From Fusobacterium sp. (GTDB lineage: Bacteria > Fusobacteriota > Fusobacteriia > Fusobacteriales > Fusobacteriaceae): 13,841 bases of DNA. Positions 6,472 to 13,640 of this stretch are shown here, piece after piece (position 1 is the stretch's first letter; each line of letters starts with the position of its first letter). The notes under the pieces were generated by a model. The model saw only the letters and a list, made by a program, of their open reading frames with translations. It had not been told where the DNA came from and searched no databases. The position numbers and the translations under genes were made by a program. Location of the stretch: positions 1-13,841 of the forward strand of contig DXSD01000052.1 of NCBI GenBank assembly GCA_019410665.1, given 5' to 3'.

Positions 6472-7482
6472 CTATCTAGACTCTTTTGCTTTCTTTAAAG
6501 CTTCTAATAGTTGAACGGCTATTTTATTAGCATCTCCAACTATTCCTAAGTCAGCTATACTAAATATTGGAGCTTCTTTATCTTTGTTGATAGCTACAAT
6601 ATATTCAGATTCTTCCATACCTGCAACGTGTTGGATTGCTCCAGAAATTCCACATGCAAAGTAGATATCAGGTCTAACTGTTTTACCAGTTTGTCCTACT
6701 TGTCTATCATGAGAAATGAATCCAGCATCTACTGCCGCTCTTGATGCAGATACAGTAGCTCCTAATTCTTTAGCAACTGATTCTAAAGCTGCAAAGTTTT
6801 CAGCTGAACCAATTCCTCTTCCTCCAGAAACAAGTATTTTAGCTTCTGAAATATCAACTTTATTTTTAGTTTCTTTAACTACTTGTAATACTTTTACTTT
6901 CATTTTTGAAGTATCTAAAGATACAGAGAAGTTTTCCACTTCTGCTCTTCTTCCTTCTTCTTTAGAAGCTTTTTGCATAACCCCTGGTCTTACTGTAGAC
7001 ATTTGTGGTCTGTGGTCAGGACAAATGATTGTTGCCATTAAGTTTCCACCGAATGCAGGTCTTGTCATTTCAAGTCCTTTTGTTTCTTCATTTATCTCAA
7101 GCTTTGTACAGTCAGCTGTTAATCCTGTATTCATTCTTGAAGATACTCTTGGTGCTAAGTCTCTTCCTAAAGTAGTAGCTCCAAATAATACTATTTCAGG
7201 TTTTTTAGCATCTATTATTGCTTTAAATACTTGTGCATAAGCTTCAGTATCATATAACTCTAATTTTGGTTGGTCTACAACAATTACTTTGTCAGCTCCA
7301 TACTCTCCTAAAGTATCAGCTAATTTTCCTACATTGTATCCTATTAAAGCTGCTGTTACTGGTACATCTAAGCTTTTTGCTAATTCCTTAGCTTTTCCTA
7401 CTAATTCAAGTCCAACATTTTGAAGTACCCCATCTCTTTGTTCTGCAAATACTAATATTCCTTTATAATCATTTAAATTCAT
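6472..7482 (-). CDS. etfA: Electron transfer flavoprotein, alpha subunit
   Basis: This 336-residue protein is the FAD-binding large subunit of the ETF heterodimer. The N-terminal alpha/beta domain (about 1-190) is followed by the C-terminal FAD domain. FAD contacts appear in order: VSGGRGIG (218-225), SRAAVDAGF (247-255), RQVGQTGKTV (260-269), GISGAIQH (278-285) and AINKDKEAPIFSIADLGIVGD (298-318). With etfB and bcd upstream in the same operon, it should form the Bcd-EtfAB complex. That complex couples crotonyl-CoA reduction by NADH to ferredoxin reduction in butyrate-forming anaerobes (family knowledge; bifurcation is inferred). The ATG has AAAGGAG (7491-7497) 8 nt upstream. Just before this, a 9-bp direct repeat AAGGTTATC (7503-7520) occupies the etfB-etfA gap. 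A strong terminator follows. Confidence 0.96.
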   Translation of the reverse strand: MNLNDYKGILVFAEQRDGVLQNVGLELVGKAKELAKSLDVPVTAALIGYNVGKLADTLGEYGADKVIVVDQPKLELYDTEAYAQVFKAIIDAKKPEIVLFGATTLGRDLAPRVSSRMNTGLTADCTKLEINEETKGLEMTRPAFGGNLMATIICPDHRPQMSTVRPGVMQKASKEEGRRAEVENFSVSLDTSKMKVKVLQVVKETKNKVDISEAKILVSGGRGIGSAENFAALESVAKELGATVSASRAAVDAGFISHDRQVGQTGKTVRPDIYFACGISGAIQHVAGMEESEYIVAINKDKEAPIFSIADLGIVGDANKIAVQLLEALKKAKESR

Positions 7483-7528
7483 TCTCTTATCTCCTTTATC
7501 CTAAGGTTATCAAGGTTATCATTTAAAT

Positions 7529-8314
7529 TTAGATAACAAATTTTTCTTTTAATTTCTCAACAATTAGCTCAACAGCTTCCTTAGTATCTAATTCAAATAC
7601 TTTTCCAGCTTGTTTAGCTCCTTTTGTAAATGATTTCTTAACTTTTGTAGGTGAACCTTTTAATCCGATTATTTCTGGATTGATTTCTATATCATCAAAT
7701 GTCCAAGTTTCAATTTCTCTATCAAATGCTTCAACTATTCCTTTAACTCTCATATATCTTGGAGCATTAGCTTCAGTTAATACTGTTACTAAAGCTGGTA
7801 GTTGAACATTTACTAGATAATATCCATCTTCTACAACTCTTTTTATTGTTAAGCTGTTATCTTTTTCATCATATTGCATTTCTTTTACATAAGATACTTG
7901 TGGTAATCCAAGGTGTTCAGCAATTTGAGGTCCTACTTGTGCAGTATCTCCGTCTATTGCTTGTCTTCCTGCTATTATTAAGTCTGCATCTAATTTTCTT
8001 AATGCTGCAGCTATTGTATTAGAAGTCGCTAAAGTATCAGCTCCTCCAAATTTTCTATCTGTTAATAATATTGCTCTATCTGCACCCATAGCATAAGCTT
8101 CTCTTAATATAGCTTCTGCTTGAGGTGGTCCCATTGTAATTACTGTTACATGAGCATTATATTTATCTTTTAGTCTAAGTGCTTCTTCTAATCCAGCTTT
8201 ATCATCTGGGTTCATGATACTAGGAACTCCATCTCTTATTAATGTTCCTGTTACTGGATCTAATTTTATCTCAGTTGTATCTGGAACTTGCTTTATACAA
8301 ACTACTATTTTCAT
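7529..8314 (-). CDS. etfB: Electron transfer flavoprotein, beta subunit
   Basis: The start is placed at ATG 8314 (MKIVVCIKQVPDT), giving 261 residues. GGAGG (8322-8326) precedes it by 7 nt. An in-frame ATG at 8350 would translate the Shine-Dalgarno and add 12 atypical residues. Family features include VKQVPD-like CIKQVPDT (6-13), the AGLEEALRLK helix (40-49), the TMGPPQAEAILREAYAMGADRAI segment and GRQAIDGDTAQVGPQ (116-130). The last of these is the nucleotide-binding loop. Its DGDTAQVGP form is what I associate with clostridial-type ETFs that hold a second FAD rather than AMP and can bifurcate electrons. It sits between bcd (stop 59 nt upstream) and etfA (46 nt downstream). Confidence 0.95.
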   Translation of the reverse strand: MKIVVCIKQVPDTTEIKLDPVTGTLIRDGVPSIMNPDDKAGLEEALRLKDKYNAHVTVITMGPPQAEAILREAYAMGADRAILLTDRKFGGADTLATSNTIAAALRKLDADLIIAGRQAIDGDTAQVGPQIAEHLGLPQVSYVKEMQYDEKDNSLTIKRVVEDGYYLVNVQLPALVTVLTEANAPRYMRVKGIVEAFDREIETWTFDDIEINPEIIGLKGSPTKVKKSFTKGAKQAGKVFELDTKEAVELIVEKLKEKFVI

Positions 8315-8321
8315 CTTGCAT

Positions 8322-8326
8322 CCTCC
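8322..8326 (-). promoter_or_regulatory. Shine-Dalgarno site that sets the etfB start
   Basis: GGAGG on minus, 7 nt before ATG 8314. The codons for Gly-Gly in the longer frame are this ribosome-binding site, so the longer start is rejected. Confidence 0.8.
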
Positions 8327-8373
8327 ATATATTAATTCCTGAACTTTCAATTTCTCAAATTATTTAAAGTTAA

Positions 8374-9519
8374 CTATTTTAAAAGATTTCCAGAGATTAC
8401 CATTCTTTGAACTTCTGATGTTCCTTCATAAATTTCAGTAATCTTAGCATCTCTCATCATTCTTTCTACTGGATATTCTCTAGTGTATCCATATCCTCCG
8501 TGTAGTTGAACTGCTTTTGTAGTTACTTCCATTGCAGTTTCAGCAGCAAATAGTTTTGCTCTAGCAGCATCTACTGTATATGGTAGGTGGTTGCTTTCTC
8601 TCCATGCAGCTTTGTAAACAAGAAGTCTTGCAGCTTCTACTTTTACTTCTAAGTCTGCTAATTGGAATTGAGTATTTTGGAATTGAGCTATTGCTCTTTT
8701 AAATTGTTTTCTCTCTTTTACATAGTTTACAGTTTCATCTAAAGCTCCTTGTGCTATTCCTAAAGCTTGTGAAGCTATTCCTATTCTTCCTCCATCAAGA
8801 GTCATCATAGCAATTTTGAATCCTTTTCCTATTTGTCCTAATAGGTTTTCTTTTGGAATTCTTGCATCTTCAAATATTAACTCACAAGTTGAAGATCCTT
8901 TAATTCCAAGTTTTTTCTCTTTTTTACCAACTGTAAATCCAGGAGTTCCTGCTTCAATAATGAAAGCTGAGATTCCTTTTAATCCTAATGATTTATCAGT
9001 CATAGCAAATATTACATACACATCTGCATATCCAGCATTTGTTATGAATATTTTAGAACCATTAATAACCCATTCATTTGTAGTTTCGTCTAATACAGCA
9101 GTAGTTTGTTGTCCAGCAGCATCTGTTCCAGCATTTGGTTCAGTTAATCCAAAAGCTCCAATCCATTCTCCACTTGCTAATTTAGGAATGTATTTTTGTT
9201 TTTGTTCCTCTGTACCAAATTTTAAAATTGGCCAAGTTCCCAATGAAGTATGTGCAGATACGATAACTCCTGTTGTAGCACAAACTCTAGAAAGTTCTTC
9301 TACAGCCATAGCATACATTACGTTATCTCCACCAGCTCCACCATATTCCTTTGGAATAGGGATACCCATTAATCCAATTTCAGCCATTTTCTTAACTGTC
9401 TCAATTGGAAATCTCTCCTCTTCATCTACTTCAGCAGCTAGAGGTTTTACCTCTTTTTCAGCAAATTCTCTTATCATTTGTCTGAAAAGTTCATGTGTTT
9501 TAGGCATATTAAATTCCAT
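8374..9519 (-). CDS. bcd: Short-chain acyl-CoA (probably butyryl-CoA) dehydrogenase
   Basis: This 381-residue FAD enzyme has the standard acyl-CoA dehydrogenase layout: an N-terminal helical domain (1-120), a beta domain (about 121-235) and a C-terminal helical domain. Signatures include FGLTEPNAGTDA (123-134), IFITNAGYADV (157-167), KLGIKGSSTCEL (203-214), GGRIGIASQALGIAQGAL (243-260) and LHGGYGYTREYPVERMMRDAKITEIYEGTSEVQR (339-372). The catalytic base is E365 in IYEGTSE, as in short- and medium-chain enzymes. It leads an operon with etfB and etfA, the usual partners of butyryl-CoA dehydrogenase, so reduction of crotonyl-CoA in butyrate formation is the likely role. No thiolase, crotonase or hydroxybutyryl-CoA dehydrogenase genes are adjacent here. 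The ATG has AGGAGGAG (9527-9534) 7 nt upstream. Exact chain-length specificity is inferred. Confidence 0.93.
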   Translation of the reverse strand: MEFNMPKTHELFRQMIREFAEKEVKPLAAEVDEEERFPIETVKKMAEIGLMGIPIPKEYGGAGGDNVMYAMAVEELSRVCATTGVIVSAHTSLGTWPILKFGTEEQKQKYIPKLASGEWIGAFGLTEPNAGTDAAGQQTTAVLDETTNEWVINGSKIFITNAGYADVYVIFAMTDKSLGLKGISAFIIEAGTPGFTVGKKEKKLGIKGSSTCELIFEDARIPKENLLGQIGKGFKIAMMTLDGGRIGIASQALGIAQGALDETVNYVKERKQFKRAIAQFQNTQFQLADLEVKVEAARLLVYKAAWRESNHLPYTVDAARAKLFAAETAMEVTTKAVQLHGGYGYTREYPVERMMRDAKITEIYEGTSEVQRMVISGNLLK

Positions 9520-9754
9520 TCTCTTACTCCTCCTACAAAAAATTTACTTTTTCATTATTTTTGGCTTGACCATCGTTGTATTTTTTCTTTAAATGATATC
9601 TATATTTTTATTTGATAAAATATAGTGGAGTGGAAAAAATAAGACACCCCGTACCCCCTTACCTAGTAGCCTTGTACTTTTTTTAATTGTACCTAACAAC
9701 TTAGTAAATCCACACATCTGTGTTTAAACTCAAGAAATACTATTAACATTTCTT
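9520..9754 (-). promoter_or_regulatory. Long 5' leader of the bcd operon
   Basis: About 235 nt separate the predicted transcription start from the bcd ATG, much longer than the other leaders here except glmS. It contains the AAGAAAT-N9-ATTTCTT inverted repeat at its 5' end (9732-9754) and an ACACA-GA-TGTGT motif. It also contains a G-rich run (about 9637-9660 on minus: GGTAAGGGGGTACGGGG) and an AT stem (9601-9624). No coding frame or recognised riboswitch is seen. The function is unknown. Confidence 0.4.
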
Positions 9755-9790
9755 ATAAGTAGTATAGCATACTTTTATAAAAAAATTAAG
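9732..9790 (-). promoter_or_regulatory. bcd operon promoter with candidate operator
   Basis: The -10 box TATACT (9766-9761) carries an extended TGC (9769-9767). A poor -35 (TTAATT, about 9789-9784) lies 17 nt upstream. Immediately downstream, at the expected start point, a perfect inverted repeat AAGAAAT-N9-ATTTCTT (9732-9754) is placed where a repressor would block initiation. A nearby TTGTTAA half-site could suggest Rex, but its second half is poor. Confidence 0.5.
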
Positions 9791-10017
9791 TGTTTTTAAC
9801 AAAAATCACATTTTATTCTAAAGTGAAAATAGTATTTATTGAACTTTTTACAAACAACTAGTCTATCCATTGGACTTATATTATTAGTTATATCAATATT
9901 TTGCTTTTATGTCAAGAATATCTTACTATTTATTTTTTTATACTCAATTTTTAATCTATACTAATAAAAAAATAACCATTTTATATGAAGAGTTAATAAA
10001 CTTTAGAATTTCAGCAT
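9770..10017. other. AT-rich gap between the transporter gene and the bcd promoter
   Basis: No coding frame or RNA gene is supported. Downstream of the transporter stop (minus reading) there is only a 4-bp AGTT-TATT-AACT hairpin and a TTTTTTTATT run near 9964-9973, so no convincing terminator is visible. Confidence 0.4.
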
Positions 10018-10965
10018 CTACTCGCATTTAGATACGATATTTTTTTGGATAAAAATAATCATTTTTATAAATATACCACTTATGAGAATAGTTGCTAGTG
10101 TAATTGCTATTGTAGCTATAATATACCAGAACTCTCCTCTTGCTACATCTAAATTTTTAACGTAACTAGAATACTTTAAGATAGCTGTAGAGCTTATAGC
10201 TAAAGGAAAAGTAAAAGAAGCATATACTGGAGTAAATTTTATTCTAAAAATTTTAAACATAGCTATATATATTAAAGCTGTCATAAATAATCCCAATGGA
10301 AAAAGAAAGTTCACTATTGCAGAATTAGGATTTGAAAAAGCTACTAGATATCCTGCTAAACATAGATTAGGTGGGGCAGCCATTATAGCAAAAGTAGGTA
10401 ACTTAGCTTCGTCAATTCTTTCTATGAATATTATTCTATAAAGCATTAAAGGTAACATAATAATGTAGAAGAAAAAACCTATATAAAATAGAATGTGGGC
10501 TAAAGTTGGCATTCCCATTAAACTAGAATCTACACAAGCAACTACTATTCCTATTGGTGGAACAAACCAACTAGGTAACATATGTTCTAAGTTCCACGAA
10601 TTAAATCTGTGATATATGAATGAGATTGCAAAAATGAAATGTAAAAAAATACAAAATAACCATAAACTTTTCCCTAGTAGAGGAGAAATACTATATAGTA
10701 CTACAGACAGATTCATTAAAGCCATATCTAAAGTTGGAATGAAACTTCCAAGCATAGGATGCTTTAGTTCCTCTTTAAATACGTCAAAGTGTAATATGTT
10801 TTTTATGATAATAGGTAATAATAGTAACAATGCTAAAAAGTTCCCTATGTATAGGATAAAGGGATTTACCACTACAGCTAAAGCTCCACTTATTCCTGAA
10901 ATACCTAATGCTAATCCTGTTAAGGCCACAGGTAATTTTTTAAAAATTTCTTTATAATCTTTCAT
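10018..10965 (-). CDS. TDT/TehA-SLAC1 family membrane transporter
   Basis: This 315-residue, very hydrophobic protein has about ten predicted transmembrane helices. It matches the TDT (tellurite-resistance/dicarboxylate transporter) fold shared by TehA and plant SLAC1 anion channels. Supporting segments are LPVALTGLALGISGI (11-25) in helix 1, SFIPTLDMALMNLS, WFVPPIGIVVA, AAPPNLCLAGYLVAF and YASFTFPLAISSTAI. The last two contain the AAPP and FTFP motifs typical of the family. The start is ATG at 10965, with AAAGGAG (10971-10977) 5 nt upstream. It is monocistronic, with its own promoter. The substrate cannot be told from sequence; anion, dicarboxylate or other efflux roles are known in the family, and tellurite resistance should not be assumed. 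Confidence 0.82.
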   Translation of the reverse strand: MKDYKEIFKKLPVALTGLALGISGISGALAVVVNPFILYIGNFLALLLLLPIIIKNILHFDVFKEELKHPMLGSFIPTLDMALMNLSVVLYSISPLLGKSLWLFCIFLHFIFAISFIYHRFNSWNLEHMLPSWFVPPIGIVVACVDSSLMGMPTLAHILFYIGFFFYIIMLPLMLYRIIFIERIDEAKLPTFAIMAAPPNLCLAGYLVAFSNPNSAIVNFLFPLGLFMTALIYIAMFKIFRIKFTPVYASFTFPLAISSTAILKYSSYVKNLDVARGEFWYIIATIAITLATILISGIFIKMIIFIQKNIVSKCE

Positions 10966-11011
10966 ACTAACTCCTTTTTAATTATAATTTTTTATTTTCT
11001 TTTACACGATA

Positions 11012-11040
11012 ATTATAATATTTTTTTATAAAAAAGTCTA
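11012..11040 (-). promoter_or_regulatory. Predicted promoter of the TDT transporter gene
   Basis: TAGACT (11040-11035) and TATAAT (11017-11012) with a 17-nt spacer on minus, leaving a leader of about 40 nt. The region is AT-rich, so support is moderate. Confidence 0.5.
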
Positions 11041-11106
11041 GAAAAACATAAAAAAAATTTATTGTTTTTTATTTTAGGATAATAAAAAATTATTATAATG
11101 GTTTTA

Positions 11107-11152
11107 GAAAAATAAAAGGGGGTATTCCAAACTAAAAGTTTACAATACCCCC
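11107..11152 (-). terminator. Terminator of the RNase H-membrane protein operon
   Basis: On minus, GGGGGTATT (11152-11144) pairs with AATACCCCC (11126-11118). A further AAAC/GTTT pairing lies inside, and a U-rich tail (11117-11108, TTTTATTTTT) follows. It lies 30 nt after the stop codon of the membrane-protein gene and is among the strongest terminators in the window. Confidence 0.93.
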
Positions 11153-11181
11153 ATATATTATTTAGATTAAATATAGTAAAG

Positions 11182-11871
11182 TTAATAAAATTTAGACTTT
11201 CCAAATTTTACTGCTTTATTTTTAAAAGGAAAGTATAAAAGATAGGTAAGTATAATATAGATTAATTCAACTACTACTATATAGTAAGGCCACTCTCCAA
11301 AATATTGAAGTGGAGATGAAAAATCAGGTAATCTATTAATATAGAGATAGTTAGTTCCTATCTTCTCGTTTAAAAAATAAACTCCTACACATATTAAATT
11401 AATTGTAAAAAATGCTGAAAAATATCCTAAAAGTGTAGGTTTAAATCTGAAAAATATATAGGCATAAATTACAGCAAATAAAATATAAAAATGTGTCATA
11501 AAAAAACTAATAGTCATAGGATTTGGAAATGAGTATTTTATATCGGGAGTGGCTACTGCAAAAATAGCTCCTATACTCCAATAGAAACACAGTTGAAATA
11601 GTGTTTTTGATCCACTTAACATCATAAATATAATAAATAATAAAGTTATATTACAAAGATGGAGTGGTAAAAGCTCAAGAAACCCCTCACCATTATGAAT
11701 GTGCCTATAGATAATTTCTAAAATTTTTACTAAAAGTATAATAATTGCAGTTAATTTAGCATAAAATTTTTTATTAAAAAAGTTAGCAATAAGAAGTATA
11801 ATAAAGAAAAATAATATATTTCCCAATATTAAGAAAAAATGTTCATTACTAAAAAGTTTAAATGTTTCCAT
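11182..11871 (-). CDS. YwaF / TIGR02206-type integral membrane protein
   Basis: This 229-residue protein has about six or seven membrane segments. The pattern matches the TIGR02206 (YwaF, TP0381-like) family of unknown function. Features are an N-terminal FSNEHFFLILGNILFFFIILL helix, LLPLHLCNITLLFIIFMML (about 67-85), a FFMTHFYILFAVIYAY helix (about 123-138), and the near C-terminal NYLYINRLPDFSSPLQYFGEWPYYIVVVE (about 174-202). That last segment resembles the family's NYL-x-L-x-P...GPWPWYI signature. It lies only 8 nt after the RNase H stop, with an unusual GGGGGG-containing ribosome-binding site that overlaps the RNase H stop codon, so translation is probably coupled. The biochemical role is unknown. 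Confidence 0.78.
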   Translation of the reverse strand: METFKLFSNEHFFLILGNILFFFIILLIANFFNKKFYAKLTAIIILLVKILEIIYRHIHNGEGFLELLPLHLCNITLLFIIFMMLSGSKTLFQLCFYWSIGAIFAVATPDIKYSFPNPMTISFFMTHFYILFAVIYAYIFFRFKPTLLGYFSAFFTINLICVGVYFLNEKIGTNYLYINRLPDFSSPLQYFGEWPYYIVVVELIYIILTYLLYFPFKNKAVKFGKSKFY

Positions 11872-11874
11872 ATG

Positions 11875-11881
11875 CCCCCCT
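11875..11881 (-). promoter_or_regulatory. Unusual G-only Shine-Dalgarno of the membrane protein gene
   Basis: AGGGGGG on minus, overlapping the RNase H TAG stop and ending only 3 nt before ATG 11871. It departs from the AGGAGG/AAGGAG used by nearly all other genes here. Confidence 0.6.
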
Positions 11882-12500
11882 ATTTATGAAATCCTAAATC
11901 AGCAGGATTATAATCACCAGATATATATTCAATTACTCCACCTAAATTTTCAAAATTTTTTCTAGCTTCTACCACTTTTAATATTAAATCTATGGTTTCA
12001 GATGGTAAGTTATCTCTCTTAAAAATTCCTTTGGACCAAAAGTATATAACAAGATTACTATCTCCATATATGTGTTTACATTTAGCTTTTTCAGCTATAT
12101 TAATAGCTAGTAAAAGACCTAGAAGTTCCCCGTAGTTATTGGTTTTTTCTCTTCCCAAAAAGATATTACCATATTCATTAGGAATATAGCCTAAAGTATT
12201 AAAATGTAATAAACTCTCTCCATTTACATCTGTTACACGACTTTCTACCCCTATTCCTCTTCCAGTTCCAGCATCAAAATATATTCCAATAGGTAAATTT
12301 TTTTGAATCTCTCTTTTCACTGCTGCTTTTTTTTCGTAATTAGCACCAGAATCTAGCCACTCTTGACATTGAGTTTTAGTTGCAAAAGATTTATACCTAG
12401 CTTTTTTCCCATTAACTATATTTTTACATTCATCCCAAGTTTCTAAAATACCACTAACTCCATCATTTTCTAAAAAATATGCATAAAATTTTTTTGCCAC
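11880..12500 (-). CDS. rnhA: Ribonuclease H with viroplasmin-like N-terminal domain
   Basis: This 206-residue enzyme cleaves the RNA strand of RNA-DNA hybrids. The N-terminal hybrid-binding (caulimovirus viroplasmin-like) domain spans about 4-52: KFYAYFLENDGVSGILETWDEC...GKKARYKSFATKTQCQEWL. The RNase H fold follows (about 70-206) with the DEDD set: D76 (GIYFDAGTGRG), E125 (NNYGELLG), D147 (IYGDSNL) and D201 (DYNPADLG). The start is GTG at 12500, with GGGAGGA (12506-12512) 5 nt upstream. It is first in a two-gene operon with the YwaF-type protein and is divergent from rpmE. Length and domain order match the bacterial HBD-RNase H type. The second half of the RNase H domain is a little divergent, but the catalytic residues are present. 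Confidence 0.88.
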   Translation of the reverse strand: MAKKFYAYFLENDGVSGILETWDECKNIVNGKKARYKSFATKTQCQEWLDSGANYEKKAAVKREIQKNLPIGIYFDAGTGRGIGVESRVTDVNGESLLHFNTLGYIPNEYGNIFLGREKTNNYGELLGLLLAINIAEKAKCKHIYGDSNLVIYFWSKGIFKRDNLPSETIDLILKVVEARKNFENLGGVIEYISGDYNPADLGFHK

Positions 12501-12541
12501 AAATATCCTCCCACATTCTCTTTCTAAGGATATATTACCTT

Positions 12542-12570
12542 ATAATAAGAAAAAATACAAATTTTTTTAA
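12542..12570 (-). promoter_or_regulatory. Weak candidate promoter for rnhA
   Basis: TTAAAA (12570-12565) and TATTAT (12547-12542), 17-nt spacer, on minus. Only partial consensus matches in a very AT-rich divergent region. Confidence 0.3.
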
Positions 12571-12587
12571 AGAACTTAAAAAAAATG

Positions 12588-12616
12588 TTGCACAAATTCA
12601 AGAATTATGCTAAAAT
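12588..12616 (+). promoter_or_regulatory. rpmE promoter
   Basis: TTGCAC (12588-12593), a 17-nt spacer ending in TGC (extended -10), then TAAAAT (12611-12616). Initiation near 12623 gives a leader of about 35 nt. Confidence 0.75.
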
Positions 12617-12657
12617 AATTCCGATATTAAGAAAAATTTTTGTAGGAAGGTGAAAAT

Positions 12658-12870
12658 ATGAAAAACGGAATTCATCCACAATATAATGTTGTGACTGTTG
12701 AATGTACTTGTGGAGAAAAATTTGAAACAAGATCAACTTATGCTAAAGGGAGCGAGCTTAAAATAGCTGTATGTTCAAAATGCCACCCATTCTATACTGG
12801 AAAGGCTAAATTCATCGATGCTGCTGGAAGAGTTGACAAGTTCAACAAAAAATACAGTCTTAACAAATAG
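12658..12870 (+). CDS. rpmE: 50S ribosomal protein L31 (zinc-binding type A)
   Basis: This 70-residue ribosomal protein links the large and small subunits. MKNGIHPQYN is the canonical start. Four cysteines (C16, C18, C39, C42, as CTC and CSKC) form the zinc site that defines the C+ form. This form doubles as a zinc store and is replaced by a C- paralogue when zinc is scarce in some bacteria; no C- copy is in this window. AGGAAGGTG (12644-12652) lies just upstream of the ATG. The gene is single, with its own promoter and terminator. Confidence 0.97.
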   Translation: MKNGIHPQYNVVTVECTCGEKFETRSTYAKGSELKIAVCSKCHPFYTGKAKFIDAAGRVDKFNKKYSLNK

Positions 12871-12885
12871 TTTAATACAAGAGGG

Positions 12886-12913
12886 AGTAGGATTTATATC
12901 CTACTTTTTTTTT
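12886..12913 (+). terminator. rpmE terminator
   Basis: AGTAGGAT (12886-12893), TTAT loop, ATCCTACT (12898-12905), then a run of nine T (12905-12913). Perfect 8-bp stem, 15 nt after the rpmE stop. Confidence 0.93.
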
Positions 12914-12924
12914 AAAATAATTTT

Positions 12925-12951
12925 TTGTTTTTATAAAAAATATTGTATAAT
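12925..12951 (+). promoter_or_regulatory. Candidate upp promoter
   Basis: A perfect TATAAT at 12946-12951 is preceded by TTGTTT (12925-12930) with a short 15-nt spacer. Initiation near 12958 would give a leader of about 30 nt. Confidence 0.55.
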
Positions 12952-12975
12952 GTTGGTAGGAAAAAACTAAAAATC

Positions 12976-12982
12976 AAGGAGG
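12976..12982 (+). promoter_or_regulatory. Shine-Dalgarno site that sets the upp start
   Basis: AAGGAGG lies 5 nt before ATG 12988. A frame opening at 12943 would place its first codon in the promoter -10 region and translate this site, so it is rejected. Confidence 0.85.
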
Positions 12983-12987
12983 AAAAA

Positions 12988-13611
12988 ATGGCAGTAATAG
13001 AAATAAACCATCCACTAATTCAACATAAACTAACAATAATGAGAAGTATTGATACTGATACTAAATCTTTTAGAGAAAATCTCAATGAAATAGCTAAACT
13101 CATGACATATGAAGCAACTAAAAATCTTAGTTTACAAGATAAAGAGGTAACCACTCCACTTATGACAACTACTGGTTGTGAGTTACAAGATAGAATAGCT
13201 ATTGTTCCTATTTTAAGAGCTGGACTTGGTATGACAGATGGTATATTAGATCTTATGCCTACAGCTAAGGTTGGACATATTGGAGTTTATAGAAATGAAG
13301 AGACTCTAGAACCAGTTTATTATTATTGTAAGCTTCCAATAGACATCACTTCTAGAAAAGTAATAGTAGTAGATCCTATGTTAGCTACTGGAGGATCTGC
13401 TGTGTATGCTATAGATTATTTAAAAAACCAAGGTGTTAAAGATATTATATTTATGTGTTTAGTTTCTGCTCCTGAAGGAATAGCAAAATTATTGAACAAA
13501 CATCCAGATGTCTCTATATATACAGCTAAAATAGATCAAGGATTAACTGCAGAAGGATATATTTATCCTGGTTTAGGAGACTGTGGAGATAGAATATTTG
13601 GAACAAAATAG
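12988..13611 (+). CDS. upp: Uracil phosphoribosyltransferase
   Basis: This 207-residue cytosolic salvage enzyme makes UMP from uracil and PRPP. The start MAVIEINHPLIQHKLTIMR is the family's typical N-terminus. The PRPP loop VVDPMLATGGSA lies at 127-138. The RAGLGM segment (77-82) and the YRNEETLEPVYYY flap (101-113) are present. The C-terminal uracil-binding segment GYIYPGLGDCGDRIFGT (190-206) is complete. The length is normal. It is a single gene after the rpmE terminator, followed at 30 nt by a long hairpin. No pyrR or uracil permease gene is adjacent, and no attenuator is seen in its short leader. Confidence 0.97.
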   Translation: MAVIEINHPLIQHKLTIMRSIDTDTKSFRENLNEIAKLMTYEATKNLSLQDKEVTTPLMTTTGCELQDRIAIVPILRAGLGMTDGILDLMPTAKVGHIGVYRNEETLEPVYYYCKLPIDITSRKVIVVDPMLATGGSAVYAIDYLKNQGVKDIIFMCLVSAPEGIAKLLNKHPDVSIYTAKIDQGLTAEGYIYPGLGDCGDRIFGTK

Positions 13612-13640
13612 TTTTTAAGTTTTAAAATTATAATTTATCT

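Noticed and set aside
6716..7240. Plus-strand open frame of 174 codons
   Set aside because: It lies wholly inside etfA on the opposite strand, has no family match that I recognise and no ribosome-binding site; it is a shadow of etfA codon use.
7503..7520. Direct repeat AAGGTTATC x2 between etfB and etfA
   Set aside because: Only two 9-bp copies in a short gap; probably replication slippage with no evident function.
8816..9592. Plus-strand open frame of 258 codons
   Set aside because: It is antisense to bcd, a well-defined enzyme gene; its composition mirrors reversed bcd codons and no protein family is apparent.
9780..9803. Possible Rex operator upstream of bcd (TTGTTAA half-site on minus)
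   Set aside because: The second half reads TTAATTT and the spacing is 6 rather than 4, so it does not meet the usual TTGTTAANNNNTTAACAA pattern.
9850..10017. Terminator for the TDT transporter gene
   Set aside because: Only a 4-bp A/T-rich stem and a distant T-run are present, below what can be called a terminator.
10616..10957. Plus-strand open frame of 113 codons
   Set aside because: Antisense to the TDT transporter gene, with no credible start or family features.
11013..11204. Minus-strand open frame of 63 codons
   Set aside because: It runs through a strong terminator hairpin and into the transporter promoter, and overlaps the end of the YwaF-type gene; it is an AT-rich artefact.
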